Program-made: the position numbers and the translations under genes | In this document: in pieces, positions 1-10,300 of the stretch | Layout: each line of letters begins with the position of its first letter | Numbering within the stretch: position 1 is the first letter of the stretch | The notes under the pieces: generated by a model | Database searches by the model: none | The model's input: the letters and a program-made list of their open reading frames with translations, nothing else | What the model was told of the DNA's origin: nothing | Source: Flavobacterium johnsoniae | Lineage (GTDB): Bacteria; Bacteroidota; Bacteroidia; Flavobacteriales; Flavobacteriaceae | Reading direction: 5' to 3' | Assembly (NCBI RefSeq): GCF_030388325.1 | Contig: NZ_CP103794.1 | Coordinates: 2,976,001-3,040,000 of the forward strand | DNA length: 64,000 bases

Positions 1-1
1 A

Positions 2-328
2 GAAGCAAAATCTATAGTTGAGATTTATGAAAAATCAGGAAAAGTATACGGTAAAGTTGTAGATATTCTTCGTGATAGTCATAAAAAAGACGTTTGTGTA
101 AAGTGTGATGGTGCCGAAAAAAATAAACCAATTTTAGGAATGGTAATTATGAACGGTCTTAAAAAAGATGGTTCTGAATATAATGGAGGAACAATTTTAG
201 ATCCTACAAGCGGTAAAAAATACAAATGCTACATCACTTTAGAATCTGCTGATAAATTAAAACTTCGCGGTTATGTTGGAGTTTCTTTGATGGGAAGAAC
301 TCAATATTGGACAAGAGTGAAAAATTAA
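2..328 (+). CDS. DUF2147 family protein, C-terminal part (5' end outside window)
   Basis: The frame is open from the window edge and ends at 328, giving about 108 residues that match the end of the DUF2147 family (small, usually secreted beta-rich proteins of unknown function). Visible family features are the GKVYGKVVDI strand near the start, a CVKCDG pair of cysteines, the NGGTILDPTSGKKYKC segment and the closing RGYVGVSLMGRTQYWTR. The signal peptide and start lie upstream of the window. Only 13 bases separate it from the next gene, so the two may be co-transcribed. The family match is from memory of the pattern; the function is unknown. Confidence 0.8.
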   Translation, partial: EAKSIVEIYEKSGKVYGKVVDILRDSHKKDVCVKCDGAEKNKPILGMVIMNGLKKDGSEYNGGTILDPTSGKKYKCYITLESADKLKLRGYVGVSLMGRTQYWTRVKN

Positions 329-341
329 TTCAATTTAATAA

Positions 342-1088
342 ATGCGAAAATTAGCTTCGATAATTTTATTCTTAGTTGTAGTTTCAAATAGTTTCGGACA
401 ATCTAAGAATTCGCCATTACAAATAAGTCATCTTTTGGGTGACTTTTATGTTTATAGAACATTTAGCGATTATAAAGGAACAAAGATTTCTGCCAATGCC
501 TTGTATTTGGTTACAGATAAAGGCGTTGTGCTTTTTGATGCGCCTTGGGATAAAGATATGTTTCAGCCGCTTTTAGACAGTATTAAGGCAAAACATCACA
601 AAGAAGTGATTATGCTTTTTGCAACACATTCTCATGACGATCGCGCGGGAGGATTTGATTTTTATAGAAAAAAAGGAATTAAAACTTATTCTATTAAATT
701 AACTGATGATATTCTTAAAAAAGAAAACAAACCAAGAGCAGAATTTATTATTCCGAACGACAAAACGTTTACAGTTGGGCAGCATACTTTTGAGGTTTGT
801 TATCCAGGAAAAGGACATGCATCTGACAATGTAGTAGTTTGGTTTAACAAAGAAAAAGTACTTTACGGCGGTTGTTTTATAAAAAGTACCGACGCAAAAG
901 ATTTAGGTTATTTGGGTGATTCTGATGTGAAAGAATGGAAGACTTCTATTGCAAAAGTTCAATCGAAATTCAAAAATCCTAAATATATTATTCCAGGTCA
1001 CGAAGGCTGGAATAGTCTAGAATCTTTAAACCATACTTTGAAAATGGTTAATGAGTATTTGGCTCAAAAATCTGCTGGAAAAAAGTAA
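342..1088 (+). CDS. bla: Subclass B1 metallo-beta-lactamase (JOHN/IND-like)
   Basis: Predicted periplasmic zinc hydrolase that opens beta-lactam rings, including carbapenems in this subclass. The 248 residues match the usual B1 length. A signal peptide covers residues 1-19, ending SFG before Gln20. All B1 zinc ligands are present: H96, H98 and D100 in the HSHDD motif, H159 in GKGHASDN, C178 in GGCF and H220 in IPGHEGW. Cys178 separates it from subclass B3 and from glyoxalase-type relatives. Chromosomal enzymes of this kind are known in F. johnsoniae (JOHN-1) and Chryseobacterium (IND). No mobile element is nearby, so it is probably intrinsic. Which named allele it is, and its substrate range, cannot be told by eye. 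Confidence 0.88.
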   Translation: MRKLASIILFLVVVSNSFGQSKNSPLQISHLLGDFYVYRTFSDYKGTKISANALYLVTDKGVVLFDAPWDKDMFQPLLDSIKAKHHKEVIMLFATHSHDDRAGGFDFYRKKGIKTYSIKLTDDILKKENKPRAEFIIPNDKTFTVGQHTFEVCYPGKGHASDNVVVWFNKEKVLYGGCFIKSTDAKDLGYLGDSDVKEWKTSIAKVQSKFKNPKYIIPGHEGWNSLESLNHTLKMVNEYLAQKSAGKK

Positions 1089-1112
1089 CTTTGCAATCCT
1101 ATTATATAGTAC

Positions 1113-3563
1113 ATGTTTTTTATCGAAGTTATTTTACCGCTTTCCTTAGCAAAAACCTTTACGTATCGTATTTCTGAGGCCGAATATCATTTCATTAAGA
1201 AAGGAATGCGTGTTGCGGTACCTTTTGGAAAAAGTAAAATATACACGGCTCTGGTTTTGGATGTTCATGAAAATGCGCCAACGCTCTACGAGGCAAAAGA
1301 AATTCATGAGATTTTAGATGAAAAACCAATTGCAACCGAAATCCAGATTAAACACTGGCTTTGGATTGCTAATTATTATATGTGCGGAATTGGAGATGTG
1401 TATCGCGGCGCTTTTCCAAGTGGATTATTATTAGAAAGCGAAACTATTATTTCACATAAAGCCGATGTAATAATTAATGATAGCGAACTTTCAGATGATG
1501 AATTCTTAATTTATGAAGCGCTACATCATCAAAGCTCTTTGAAGGTTCAGGAAATCGTTTCAATTTTAAATAAAAAAAATATACTTCCTACACTTCAAAA
1601 ATTAATAGCAAGAGATGTTATTTTTTTAGAAGAAGAAATTAAAGAAACTTACAAGCCAAAATTAGTTCGATATGTAAAATTGCATGCCAAATATGAATCG
1701 GATAATGGCTTGCAAGAATTATTGGAAGTATTAAAAAGTGCCAATAAGCAAAAAGAAATTGTTTTAACTTATTTTCAGTTAAGTGCATCTGAAAAAAAGC
1801 CGATTACGGTAAAGAAACTTACTGAAGTTTCAAATTCTACATCAACAACTGTAAAGGCTTTAATAGAAAAAGAAATATTCGAAGAATATTTTTTACAGCA
1901 TGATCGAGTTACTTTTAATGGAGAAAAATCAGAAAAAGAACTTGTGTTGAGTGAAGCGCAAGAAACTGCTTTTACTGCAATAAAAAATAGTTTTTCTGAG
2001 AAAGAAGTTTGTTTGTTGCATGGCGTTACTTCAAGCGGAAAAACCGAAATTTATATTAAACTAATTGAAGAATATTTGCAGACTGGCAGACAAGTTTTGT
2101 ATCTCTTGCCAGAAATTGCATTGACGGCTCAATTGGTTTCTCGATTGCGTCTTCATTTTGGAGACAAGGTAGCTGTTTTTCATTCTAAATACAGTAATAA
2201 CGAAAGGGTAGAGGTTTGGAAACAAGCACTTGAAAATTCAGAAAAAGCACAAATTGTTATAGGAGCGAGGTCGGCTTTGTTTTTGCCTTTCAATGATTTA
2301 GGATTGTTGATTGTAGATGAAGAACATGAACAGACTTTTAAACAAACTGATCCTGCGCCAAGATACCACGCGAGAGATGCAGCTATTGTTTTAGCGAATT
2401 TTCATAATGCGAAAGTATTATTGGGTTCTGCAACGCCAAGCATAGAGACTTATTTTAATGCTCAAGGGGGTAAATATGGTTTGGTTGAGCTTTCAGAACG
2501 CTATAAAAAGGTTCGTATGCCGGAAGTTCTTTTGGTAGATTTGAAAGACAAACATTTCAGAAAAAGGATGACGGGACATTTTAGCGATCTTTTAATAGAA
2601 GAAATCGCAGAGGCTTTGTCTTTAGGTGAACAGGTGATTTTATTTCAAAACAGAAGAGGATATTCTCCCATTATAGAATGCCTCACTTGCGGGCACGTGC
2701 CTCATTGCCAGCAATGCGATGTAAGTTTGACGTATCATAAGAATAAAAATCAGTTACGTTGTCATTATTGTGGTTATTCGATTGCAAAACCTACAAATTG
2801 CCACAGTTGTTCGAGTATTGACCTAACTACAAAGGGATTTGGTACAGAACAAATTGAACAGGAGTTGATTTCGTTATTTCCAAAAGCAAAAACGGCGCGT
2901 ATGGATCAGGATACGACTCGAGGTAAATTTGGTTTTGAGAAAATAATTGATACCTTCAAAAATCGTGAAATAGATATTTTAGTTGGCACGCAAATGCTTG
3001 CTAAAGGTTTGGATTTTGATAATGTTAGTTTAGTTGGTATTATGAATGCCGATAATATGCTGCATCATCCAGATTTTAGAGCTTTTGAGCGTAGTTTTCA
3101 AATGATGACTCAAGTTGCTGGAAGGGCTGGAAGATCTGAAAAACAAGGAAAAGTTGTAATTCAAACTTACAATCCAAATCATAATACAATTCAGCAAGTT
3201 ACAGACCATAATTATATAGGTATGTATAAGGAGCAGTTGTATGATAGACAGATTTATAAATATCCGCCTTATTTCAGAATTATCAAGCTGACTTTAAAAC
3301 ATAAAGATTACGATAAATTGAAAGAAGGTTCGATGTGGTTGTATCAGGTTTTGAGTCAAAATCTAGGAATGCCAGTTTTGGGGCCTGAAGAGCCAGCGAT
3401 TAGCAGAATACGAAATGAATATATAAGGACTATATTAATTAAGATTCCGCAAAACCAGCATTTAGGAAACACAAAAAAAACTATTCAGAAAATGTTGAAT
3501 AGTTTTGAGGCTGTTGCTCAATATAGAGCTATAAAAGTTGTTGTTAATGTAGACTTCTATTAA
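1113..3563 (+). CDS. priA: Primosomal protein N' (PriA), replication restart helicase
   Basis: A 3'-to-5' superfamily 2 DNA helicase that reloads the replisome at stalled forks. The 816 residues show, in order, an N-terminal DNA-binding region starting FFIEVILPL, the Walker A motif GVTSSGKT at 304-311, the DEEH Walker B at 402-405, and eight zinc-binding cysteines at 523, 526, 532, 535, 550, 553, 563 and 566. The conserved GTQMLAKGLDF and QVAGRAGR helicase motifs follow. Bacteroidota PriA proteins are of this length. The end overlaps the convergent LytTR gene by four bases. Confidence 0.97.
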   Translation: MFFIEVILPLSLAKTFTYRISEAEYHFIKKGMRVAVPFGKSKIYTALVLDVHENAPTLYEAKEIHEILDEKPIATEIQIKHWLWIANYYMCGIGDVYRGAFPSGLLLESETIISHKADVIINDSELSDDEFLIYEALHHQSSLKVQEIVSILNKKNILPTLQKLIARDVIFLEEEIKETYKPKLVRYVKLHAKYESDNGLQELLEVLKSANKQKEIVLTYFQLSASEKKPITVKKLTEVSNSTSTTVKALIEKEIFEEYFLQHDRVTFNGEKSEKELVLSEAQETAFTAIKNSFSEKEVCLLHGVTSSGKTEIYIKLIEEYLQTGRQVLYLLPEIALTAQLVSRLRLHFGDKVAVFHSKYSNNERVEVWKQALENSEKAQIVIGARSALFLPFNDLGLLIVDEEHEQTFKQTDPAPRYHARDAAIVLANFHNAKVLLGSATPSIETYFNAQGGKYGLVELSERYKKVRMPEVLLVDLKDKHFRKRMTGHFSDLLIEEIAEALSLGEQVILFQNRRGYSPIIECLTCGHVPHCQQCDVSLTYHKNKNQLRCHYCGYSIAKPTNCHSCSSIDLTTKGFGTEQIEQELISLFPKAKTARMDQDTTRGKFGFEKIIDTFKNREIDILVGTQMLAKGLDFDNVSLVGIMNADNMLHHPDFRAFERSFQMMTQVAGRAGRSEKQGKVVIQTYNPNHNTIQQVTDHNYIGMYKEQLYDRQIYKYPPYFRIIKLTLKHKDYDKLKEGSMWLYQVLSQNLGMPVLGPEEPAISRIRNEYIRTILIKIPQNQHLGNTKKTIQKMLNSFEAVAQYRAIKVVVNVDFY

Positions 3564-4258
3564 GAAGGAGTAGAAAGCGCTTTTACCAGATCTTCTTTTT
3601 TATTTCTGCTCAATGGAATTTTGGTAATACCGATTTCCGCAAATTTACTGTTAAAGCGTTCTACCTTATCTATATTAATAATGTATGATTTGTGCACACG
3701 AATAAATTTGTCTTTTGATAAATCATTCTCAAAAGATTTCATTGTAGAAAGTACAAGATTGCTGTCGTCTTCAGTAACTACTCTAACGTAATCTCCAAAA
3801 GCCTCAATCCATTTGATTTTTGAAGTGAAGATTTTAAGTTTTTTAAGATTACTTTTGATGAAGATGTGTTCACCTTCTTCTTCTTTAATATCTTTTTTAA
3901 GCAGATGCATATCAATTGCTCTTTTTACAGAAGCATTGAAACGATCTACAGCAATAGGTTTTTGCAGATAATCAGTAGCATCATAGTCAAAAGCTTTTAA
4001 AGCATATTCAGCTTTAGAAGTGATAAATATGATCTGAGGTTTAGATTTTAATCCGTCTAGAAAATCAAAACCATTTATAACCGGCATTTCAATATCAAGA
4101 AATATTAGGTCGATATTATTTAAAGAAATACAGCTTTTTGCTTCAATTGCATTAGAAAAATCCCCAATTAAATGCAATCCAGGATGATTATTTACCAACT
4201 TGGCAATAATTGTCCTTTGTATAGAACTATCATCTACAACAACACAGTTTAGTTTCAT
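3560..4258 (-). CDS. LytTR-family response regulator
   Basis: A cytoplasmic two-component regulator of 232 residues. The receiver domain (about 1-120) has the acidic pair in VVVDDS, the phospho-acceptor D55 in LIFLDIEMP and the conserved K in LQKPI near 101. A LytTR DNA-binding domain (about 135-230) contains FIRVHKSYIIN and IPLSRNKK, typical of this fold. No histidine kinase is adjacent, so the partner must be encoded elsewhere. Its last codons overlap the end of priA on the other strand. The target genes are unknown. Confidence 0.9.
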   Translation of the reverse strand: MKLNCVVVDDSSIQRTIIAKLVNNHPGLHLIGDFSNAIEAKSCISLNNIDLIFLDIEMPVINGFDFLDGLKSKPQIIFITSKAEYALKAFDYDATDYLQKPIAVDRFNASVKRAIDMHLLKKDIKEEEGEHIFIKSNLKKLKIFTSKIKWIEAFGDYVRVVTEDDSNLVLSTMKSFENDLSKDKFIRVHKSYIINIDKVERFNSKFAEIGITKIPLSRNKKEDLVKALSTPS

Positions 4259-4374
4259 AACTTTAAATTTAGAATAAATTCAGGATAGCAATAGTAAAAG
4301 TAATGGTTTTTTTGGAAAAAAAACTAAAGTCGACGTATATTTTTTGCATTATGACGAATAAAAGAAAAAATATG

Positions 4375-4404
4375 TTGGTTATTTAAAATTAATCATTACT
4401 TTTG
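4375..4404 (+). promoter_or_regulatory. Promoter of the rpsF-rpsR-rplI operon
   Basis: The -33 TTG at 4375-4377 and the -7 box TACTTTTG at 4397-4404 are separated by 19 bases and match the Bacteroidota consensus exactly. The predicted start leaves an AT-rich leader of roughly 25 bases before rpsF. Confidence 0.8.
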
Positions 4405-4435
4405 CACCCAATTTTAACAAATAAATATTGTATTT

Positions 4436-4777
4436 ATGAATCATTATGAAACTGTTTTCATTTTAAATCCCGTTTTATCTGAGGTTCAGGTGAAGGAAAC
4501 AGTAACGAAATTTGAAGAATTTCTTACTAGTAGAGGAGCTGAAATGGTATCGAAAGAGGATTGGGGTCTTAAAAAAATGGCTTACGAAATCCAAAACAAA
4601 AAAAGTGGTTTTTACCATTTATTCGAATTCAAAGTAGCTGGAGAAGTTCTTGTAGCTTTTGAAACTGAATTTAGACGTGACGAAAGAGTTATGCGTTTCT
4701 TAACTGTAAGTTTAGATAAACATGCTATTTCATGGGCGGAAAGAAGAAGAGCTAAATTAAAATCTACTAAAGCGTAA
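4436..4777 (+). CDS. rpsF: 30S ribosomal protein S6 (bS6)
   Basis: Small-subunit protein that binds S18 and the central domain of 16S rRNA. The 113 residues begin [12 protein letters not shown], the standard S6 opening, and contain [21 protein letters not shown] and ERVMRFL. The gene is first in the rpsF-rpsR-rplI order conserved across bacteria, five bases before rpsR and downstream of a near-perfect promoter. Length and content are ordinary. Confidence 0.98.
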   Translation: MNHYETVFILNPVLSEVQVKETVTKFEEFLTSRGAEMVSKEDWGLKKMAYEIQNKKSGFYHLFEFKVAGEVLVAFETEFRRDERVMRFLTVSLDKHAISWAERRRAKLKSTKA

Positions 4778-4782
4778 TTATT

Positions 4783-5079
4783 ATGTCTACAATTGAGCAA
4801 TCTGCAAAAGGAAAAAAAGACGGAGATATCAGATATTTAACGCCTTTAAACATTGAAACTAACAAAACTAAAAAGTATTGCCGTTTCAAAAAATCAGGAA
4901 TCAAATACATCGATTATAAAGATGCTGATTTCTTATTGAAATTCGTAAATGAGCAAGGAAAAATTCTTCCTCGTCGTTTAACTGGAACTTCATTAAAATA
5001 CCAAAGAAAAGTTTCTGTAGCTGTAAAAAGAGCTCGTCACTTAGCTTTAATGCCATACGTGGCCGATTTATTAAAATAG
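4783..5079 (+). CDS. rpsR: 30S ribosomal protein S18 (bS18)
   Basis: Small-subunit partner of S6. The 98 residues include [18 protein letters not shown] and the signature [28 protein letters not shown] (given here as recognisable segments, 28 residues from about 59; key residues R62, R63, T65, Q71 and K72 region). The N-terminal extension of about 20 residues before the S18 core is usual in Flavobacteriaceae. It lies five bases after rpsF and 68 bases before rplI. Confidence 0.97.
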
Positions 5080-5147
5080 TATATAAAAATCTAGTCGCTG
5101 GTTTCTGTTTAAGCAGAACCTAACTTCTAAAATATAAGGACAACAAC

Positions 5148-5588
5148 ATGGAAATTATTTTAAAACAAGACGTACAAAACTTAGGATTTAAAGATGATGT
5201 AGTATCTGTAAAACCAGGTTACGGTCGTAACTTCTTGATTCCTCAAGGATTCGCTACTTTAGCTACTCCTTCTGCTAAAAAAGTTTTAGCTGAAAACTTA
5301 AAACAAAGAGCTCACAAAGAAGCTAAAGTTGTTGCTGATGCAAAAGCAACTGCTGAAACTTTAAAAGCTCTTGAAATTAAAATCAGTGCTAAAGCTGGTG
5401 GAGAAAAACTTTTTGGTTCTGTTACTAATATCGATATTGCTGAAGCATTAGAGAAATCAGGTAACGCTATCGATAGAAAATTCATCACAAGCGGAATCGT
5501 TAAACGTACAGGAAAATACAACGCAAGCATCCGTTTACACAGAGATGTAATCGTTGAATTACCATACGAAATTGTTGCTGAAAAGTAA
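5148..5588 (+). CDS. rplI: 50S ribosomal protein L9 (bL9)
   Basis: Large-subunit protein at the base of the L1 stalk. The 146 residues start MEIILKQDVQNLG, with the classical N-terminal domain motif GYGRNFLIPQG, a long alanine/lysine-rich connecting helix (about 50-80) and a C-terminal domain with KLFGSVTN and the hydrophobic end VIVELPYEI. It is the third gene of the ribosomal operon and is followed directly by a strong terminator. Confidence 0.98.
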   Translation: MEIILKQDVQNLGFKDDVVSVKPGYGRNFLIPQGFATLATPSAKKVLAENLKQRAHKEAKVVADAKATAETLKALEIKISAKAGGEKLFGSVTNIDIAEALEKSGNAIDRKFITSGIVKRTGKYNASIRLHRDVIVELPYEIVAEK

Positions 5589-5607
5589 TATTTCGAAATG
5601 CAATACT

Positions 5608-5638
5608 AAAATCCCGATGAAAATCGGGATTTTTTTTT
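5608..5638 (+). terminator. Intrinsic terminator after rplI
   Basis: An inverted repeat AATCCCGAT / ATCGGGATT with a four-base loop is followed by a run of nine T. It closes the rpsF-rpsR-rplI operon. Confidence 0.9.
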
Positions 5639-5718
5639 AATATATAGTTAGTTAATAATTAGACTTATGGTTGATGGCTTGTAGCCTACAGCGTAAAGCA
5701 TAAAGCCTAAAAAAAAAA

Positions 5719-6192
5719 ATGAAATACGCAAGATTAACAAAAGAACAGTTTGACGAATTGCATGCTGAATTTGCAAGCTTTTTAGCGACTCAGACAATTG
5801 ATAAAAAAGAATGGGATGAACTTAAAATAAACAAGCCTGAAGTAGCAGAGCAGGAACTGGATGTTTTTTCTGATTTGATTTGGGAAGGTGTATTGTCTAG
5901 AGCTGAATATTTAGAACACTTTTCTAAAAACCATATCTTTTTGTTTCATTGTTTTGATACTTACATTCAATCTATAGTTTTAAAATCTCTTTCTCCAGAA
6001 ACAGATTTTTTAACAAAAGAAGGGCTTCAGTGGTTAAGTGATAATATGTTTACTGATAATATTGAGATGAAAGTTGGAAACAAAGTATTTACTGAAGAAA
6101 GGAATATTTCTATTTTCGAATTGATCAAACAAGGAGCATTTTTAAGTGATGGTCAACTTTTTAATCAAATTAATACCATTATTGAGTCTTAA
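5719..6192 (+). CDS. Conserved flavobacterial protein, DUF6495-like
   Basis: A soluble acidic protein of 157 residues with no signal peptide or membrane segment. It begins MKYARLTKEQFDELHAEFA and continues with a helical, Glu-rich body. I match it from memory to a conserved Flavobacteriaceae family labelled DUF6495, with moderate certainty. No catalytic motif is visible and the function is unknown. It has its own terminator and a gene-free region on its downstream side; upstream lies the ribosomal terminator, so it is probably transcribed alone. Confidence 0.75.
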   Translation: MKYARLTKEQFDELHAEFASFLATQTIDKKEWDELKINKPEVAEQELDVFSDLIWEGVLSRAEYLEHFSKNHIFLFHCFDTYIQSIVLKSLSPETDFLTKEGLQWLSDNMFTDNIEMKVGNKVFTEERNISIFELIKQGAFLSDGQLFNQINTIIES

Positions 6193-6211
6193 ACTCTAAT
6201 AGACTTTTTTG

Positions 6212-6253
6212 AAAAAGGCAAACAATTAATTAATAATTGTTTGCCTTTTTTTT
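6212..6253 (+). terminator. Intrinsic terminator after the DUF6495-like gene
   Basis: The repeat GGCAAACAATTA / TAATTGTTTGCC forms a 12-bp stem followed by a long T run. Confidence 0.88.
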
Positions 6254-7391
6254 ATTTTTTTAACTTTTGTTTAAACTTTTTGTTTTGAAATAGCAGGTAT
6301 TTCTACGTGTTTATTTTAAATCTTTCAATCTTTGAGATTCTTAGAAATTCCTGAACAGTTCGTCGACTTTTTAGTATACATTGCGGATAATTTTTGCCTT
6401 ATTTTTTATTAATTTGTAAGAATTTATTTTCTTTTTGACTTTTTAACATATTTTCGTCGATTTTTTGTTTAAGAAAATTATGACGACTTAATTTTGTTAA
6501 AATGCTTGATTTTTCTGATGTTTTTGAACGGTATTAGTTGTTTGATTAGATGTGTAAACATAAAATATAAGAATTTTATCCTTGTTTTGTGTTTGTGTTT
6601 TTTCTAATTTTAGAATACAAAAGTTAAACAAAGTTTTGCTTTAATGTTCTTAGAAAAAGAAAGATGATTTTAGGGTGTTTTTAAGAAATTTAAAAAAGCT
6701 CTTTCATTTTAATTTTTCAGGATTTAAAATCATTAATAACTTAATAAGTCTGTCTATGGAGTTGACAATTACTTTCTTTATCAAATTTACTTTAGTTGTT
6801 TGTTTTGTTTTAGCTTTAAATTATTTTCTAAACTTAGTTTGTCGTAAAGATAAATTAGGTCTTTCTTCACAATTAAAGTTTTTATCTGAGTTTTTATTTT
6901 TTAATAAACTGCATTTTTCATTTCCATTTCGACGGGTGTGTTAAATGTGGCAGATTTTGCTATGTATAGAATTATGAACATTTGATTTTTAGAAAACTAA
7001 TCAATCTAAAAAGGAGAAAGAAATAATCAACTTTCATTAAAGAATGTTCTTCTAAATATATAAAGAGAATTCCCCAATTCTGCTTAAACCAAAAATTTTC
7101 ATTATGAAAATTAGACCTACAACAAATCACTCCTCTTGGAAAATTGACTACAATCATTTTTCCTCAAAAAAAATGGAATGTATTTTATCTCATCGAGATA
7201 AAATCTGTTCTACGGTATGTTTCGATATACCGAATTCAACATAATTTTTTTCTGAAACGATTTTAAAAACTTGTTTTTAGGTTTTTATATTTTGTTTTAA
7301 CTGTATGATTTTTAATTGATTGTTTAATTGCGTAGGCATTTGTGCCTATTGCGAGAGGTGTTTTATTGTCCATTTTCTAATCTTCCAAATT
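6254..7391 (+). other. Gene-free AT-rich region upstream of the giant adhesin
   Basis: About 1.1 kb with no convincing gene; the short ORFs here are poor in composition and lack start signals. Near its 3' end are three clear RNA-type hairpins: a 10-bp perfect stem with a three-base loop at 7182-7204, a CGGTAT/ATACCG stem at 7213-7232, and TAGGCA-TTTG-TGCCTA at 7333-7348, only 44 bases before the adhesin start. No perfect TAnnTTTG box was found close to the gene. The stretch may be a long regulatory leader. Confidence 0.5.
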
Positions 7392-10300
7392 ATGAAAAAA
7401 AAATTTACTTTTTGTAATCTCAAACTACACAAGAGATTATTGGGGCTTTTAACGTTATTTCTAATATGCACGAATGTGTTTTCACAAACTATTTGTAGAC
7501 CAACGTCTGAAACAAATAGTCAAGGTGGATTGTTGTGTGTTGGATTGAATGTTGATATCCTGCCAACGCTTATGATAGCGCAGGCTTAAGCACTTTTGCA
7601 ACCCTAACCAGCGCGGTCGGGGTAGGTTGTTTTGTTGAAGAGACATTAAATTTAGGTCAGACAGCGAGAGCTGGAGATCAAATTGCTATTTACTTTGGTA
7701 CTGGCAATGGTCTTCTTGATGTAAGTTTATTATCAAATGCTTCAATTCAGAGTAAACTTAATGGAACCAATGTTGGTTCTAGTGTGGCTTTAAATAGTCC
7801 TCTTTTAAATTTGAATTTGCTTACTGGTAATACTGTCGCGGTGGCAAAGTATACTTTAACGGGTGATGCGAATCAAGTGCAAATTCAAGTTGGTGGGCTA
7901 GTAAATTTATTAACCGTCCTTCGAATTTATGATGTTCGCTTAGAATATGCGCAACCAACAGTAGCGGGAGGTTTTACACAAACAGTTTGTGCTGGATCTA
8001 CAACTACGCTTACTGCAACACCAGCAGCAGGAACTACTTTGGCTTGGTATAGTTCTGCTTCTTCTACAACAGCGTTGGCAACAGGAAATACTTTTACAAC
8101 GCCTGCATTGACAAGTAATACGACATATTATATAGGAATTTCAAGAACAACAGGCTGCGAAGGAAATGTTCGAGTACCTGTTGTTTTAAATGTTTCTAAT
8201 CCAGTTGCTCCGGCAATTAATAATTCTGGAACTACAGTTTGTTCTACAGGACCAACCCAACAAACTACTTTATCCGTTTTAAACGCGATACCAGGAACGA
8301 CATATTCATGGTATTCGGTAGCAAGTGGAGGAACTGCATTGGCAGCCGGAACGACATATTCGCCAACAGTTCCTTTGGGTACAACTACTTTCTATGTTGA
8401 AGGTTCAATAGGAAGCTGTATAAGTCCAACCCGTGCTCAAGTAAATGTTGTTTCTACATCTGTACCAGCTACACCAACAGTACTGACTCAGAGTGTTACA
8501 ATTCAATCTGGTCAGAATGCAACATTAAGTGCAACGACTCCAGAAGTAGGAGCGCAATTAAATTGGTATGACGTACCTACTGGAGGAACAGCAGTTGCAA
8601 CAAATACGGCAAATTTTACAACTCCAATTTTAACAGCTACCAAAACTTATTATGTTGAGGCTCAAAGTCCAAACGGAAGTTGTGTAAGCGCCGCGAGAGT
8701 TCCTGTTTTGGTTACCGTTCAGCCAACATCTTTAGTTGGATGTCTTGAAGCTGGAAGTCAGCAGATAGTTCAAAACGGTTTATGTTTACTATGTAGTTCT
8801 ACAAATCCAAATAATGCTGTTGACGGAAATCCAGCAACTGCTACAAGACTTACTGTTCCAGTCGGTTTAATAAATGGTTATGTTCAGCAAACATTACAAT
8901 TTAATAATCCTGGAAAAGCTGTAGATATTGTTGATGTTGAAATGGAATTGCCAGGAGGCTTAGCAGATTTATCATTGTTGGGTGCAGTTAGTTTAGCTAC
9001 TTACAATGGAGCCACGTACAATAATGATAGAGTTGCGATAAACAATCCTTTAATTACTTTACAATTATTAAGTGGGAATCGTTTTAGAGCCAGTGTTACT
9101 GCAGGTGCAAATTTTGATCGTGTAGAAATTCGATTGGGAGGTTTGGCAACTGTATTGACGAGCGCGGACATTTATCAAGCAACCTATAGATTTAAAGTAC
9201 CAGCTATTTCTGGTAATACAACTATTTGTAGTGGACAAACTGCGACCGTAACAGCTCCACTTGCAGTTGGTGAAACAATAAATTGGTATAGTGCTGCGAC
9301 AGGCGGAGCTTCATTGGCTTCTACTGCTACATTTACAACACCGGCATTAACTGCGCCGGCAACTTACTATATGCAAGTTACAAGAAATGGTTGCGTAAAT
9401 AGTGAAAGAAATCCAGTGCAAATATTGATTACTAATCCTGTAGAGCCTACGGTTACCGCATCACCAACAACAATTTGTAGCGGACAATCTACTACACTAA
9501 CTGTTCAAGCACCAGTTACAGGTACTGTTTATAATTGGTATGATGCTGCAGCTGGAGGTAATTTAGTATTTACAGGTACTTCATTTGCAACTCCTGCTTT
9601 AACAGTTAATACCAGTTACTATGTTGAAGCCGCTATTGGAGATTGTACTTCTGCAACGCGTACTGCGGTAAACTTAACAGTTAGTCCAATACCAGCAACG
9701 CCTACTTTTGCATCATCAAATGTAATTATACAATCTGGTCAGACAGTTACATTATCTGTACAGAATCCAGTTGCAGGTGTTAGATACAATTGGTTTGATG
9801 TACCTACGGGAGGAGCTTCAATAGCTTTTAATACAACATCGTATACACCAAGTCCAGCTTTAACGGCAAATAAAACTTATTATGTCGAAGCGGTTAATGT
9901 AGGTACTGATTGCGCTAATCCCGCAAGAGGAGCTATCACTGTTACTGTAATTGCAAATGCAAGCACTTGTTTACAGGCTGGAACTCAGGCAACAGTACTT
10001 AGCTCAGGTGTTGTCTGTGCATTATGTAGTGTAACAAATGATAATGCATCAGTTGATGGAGATATCAATACATTTTCACATCTAAATATTACAGCAGGAG
10101 TTTTAGGAAGTTATATTCAACAAACGCTTATTTTCTCAAACCCTGGACAAACTGGAGATATTATAGATGTTGATTTAGAATTACCAGGAGGTTTAGCAGA
10201 TGTGACATTGCTAGGTTCGGTAAGTCTTGCAACTTATAATGGAGCTACTTATAATAATGACAGAACTGCTATTAGCAATAATAGTTTAGTTGGTATTCAA

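Noticed and set aside
6675..6944. 89-codon ORF in the gene-free region before the adhesin
   Set aside because: Starts with GTG without a ribosome-binding site, Phe/Leu-rich composition as expected of AT-rich non-coding DNA, no recognisable family.
7540..7565. Programmed -1 ribosomal frameshift in the adhesin
   Set aside because: No X-XXY-YYZ slippery site is present at the junction; a simple one-base loss explains the two frames better.
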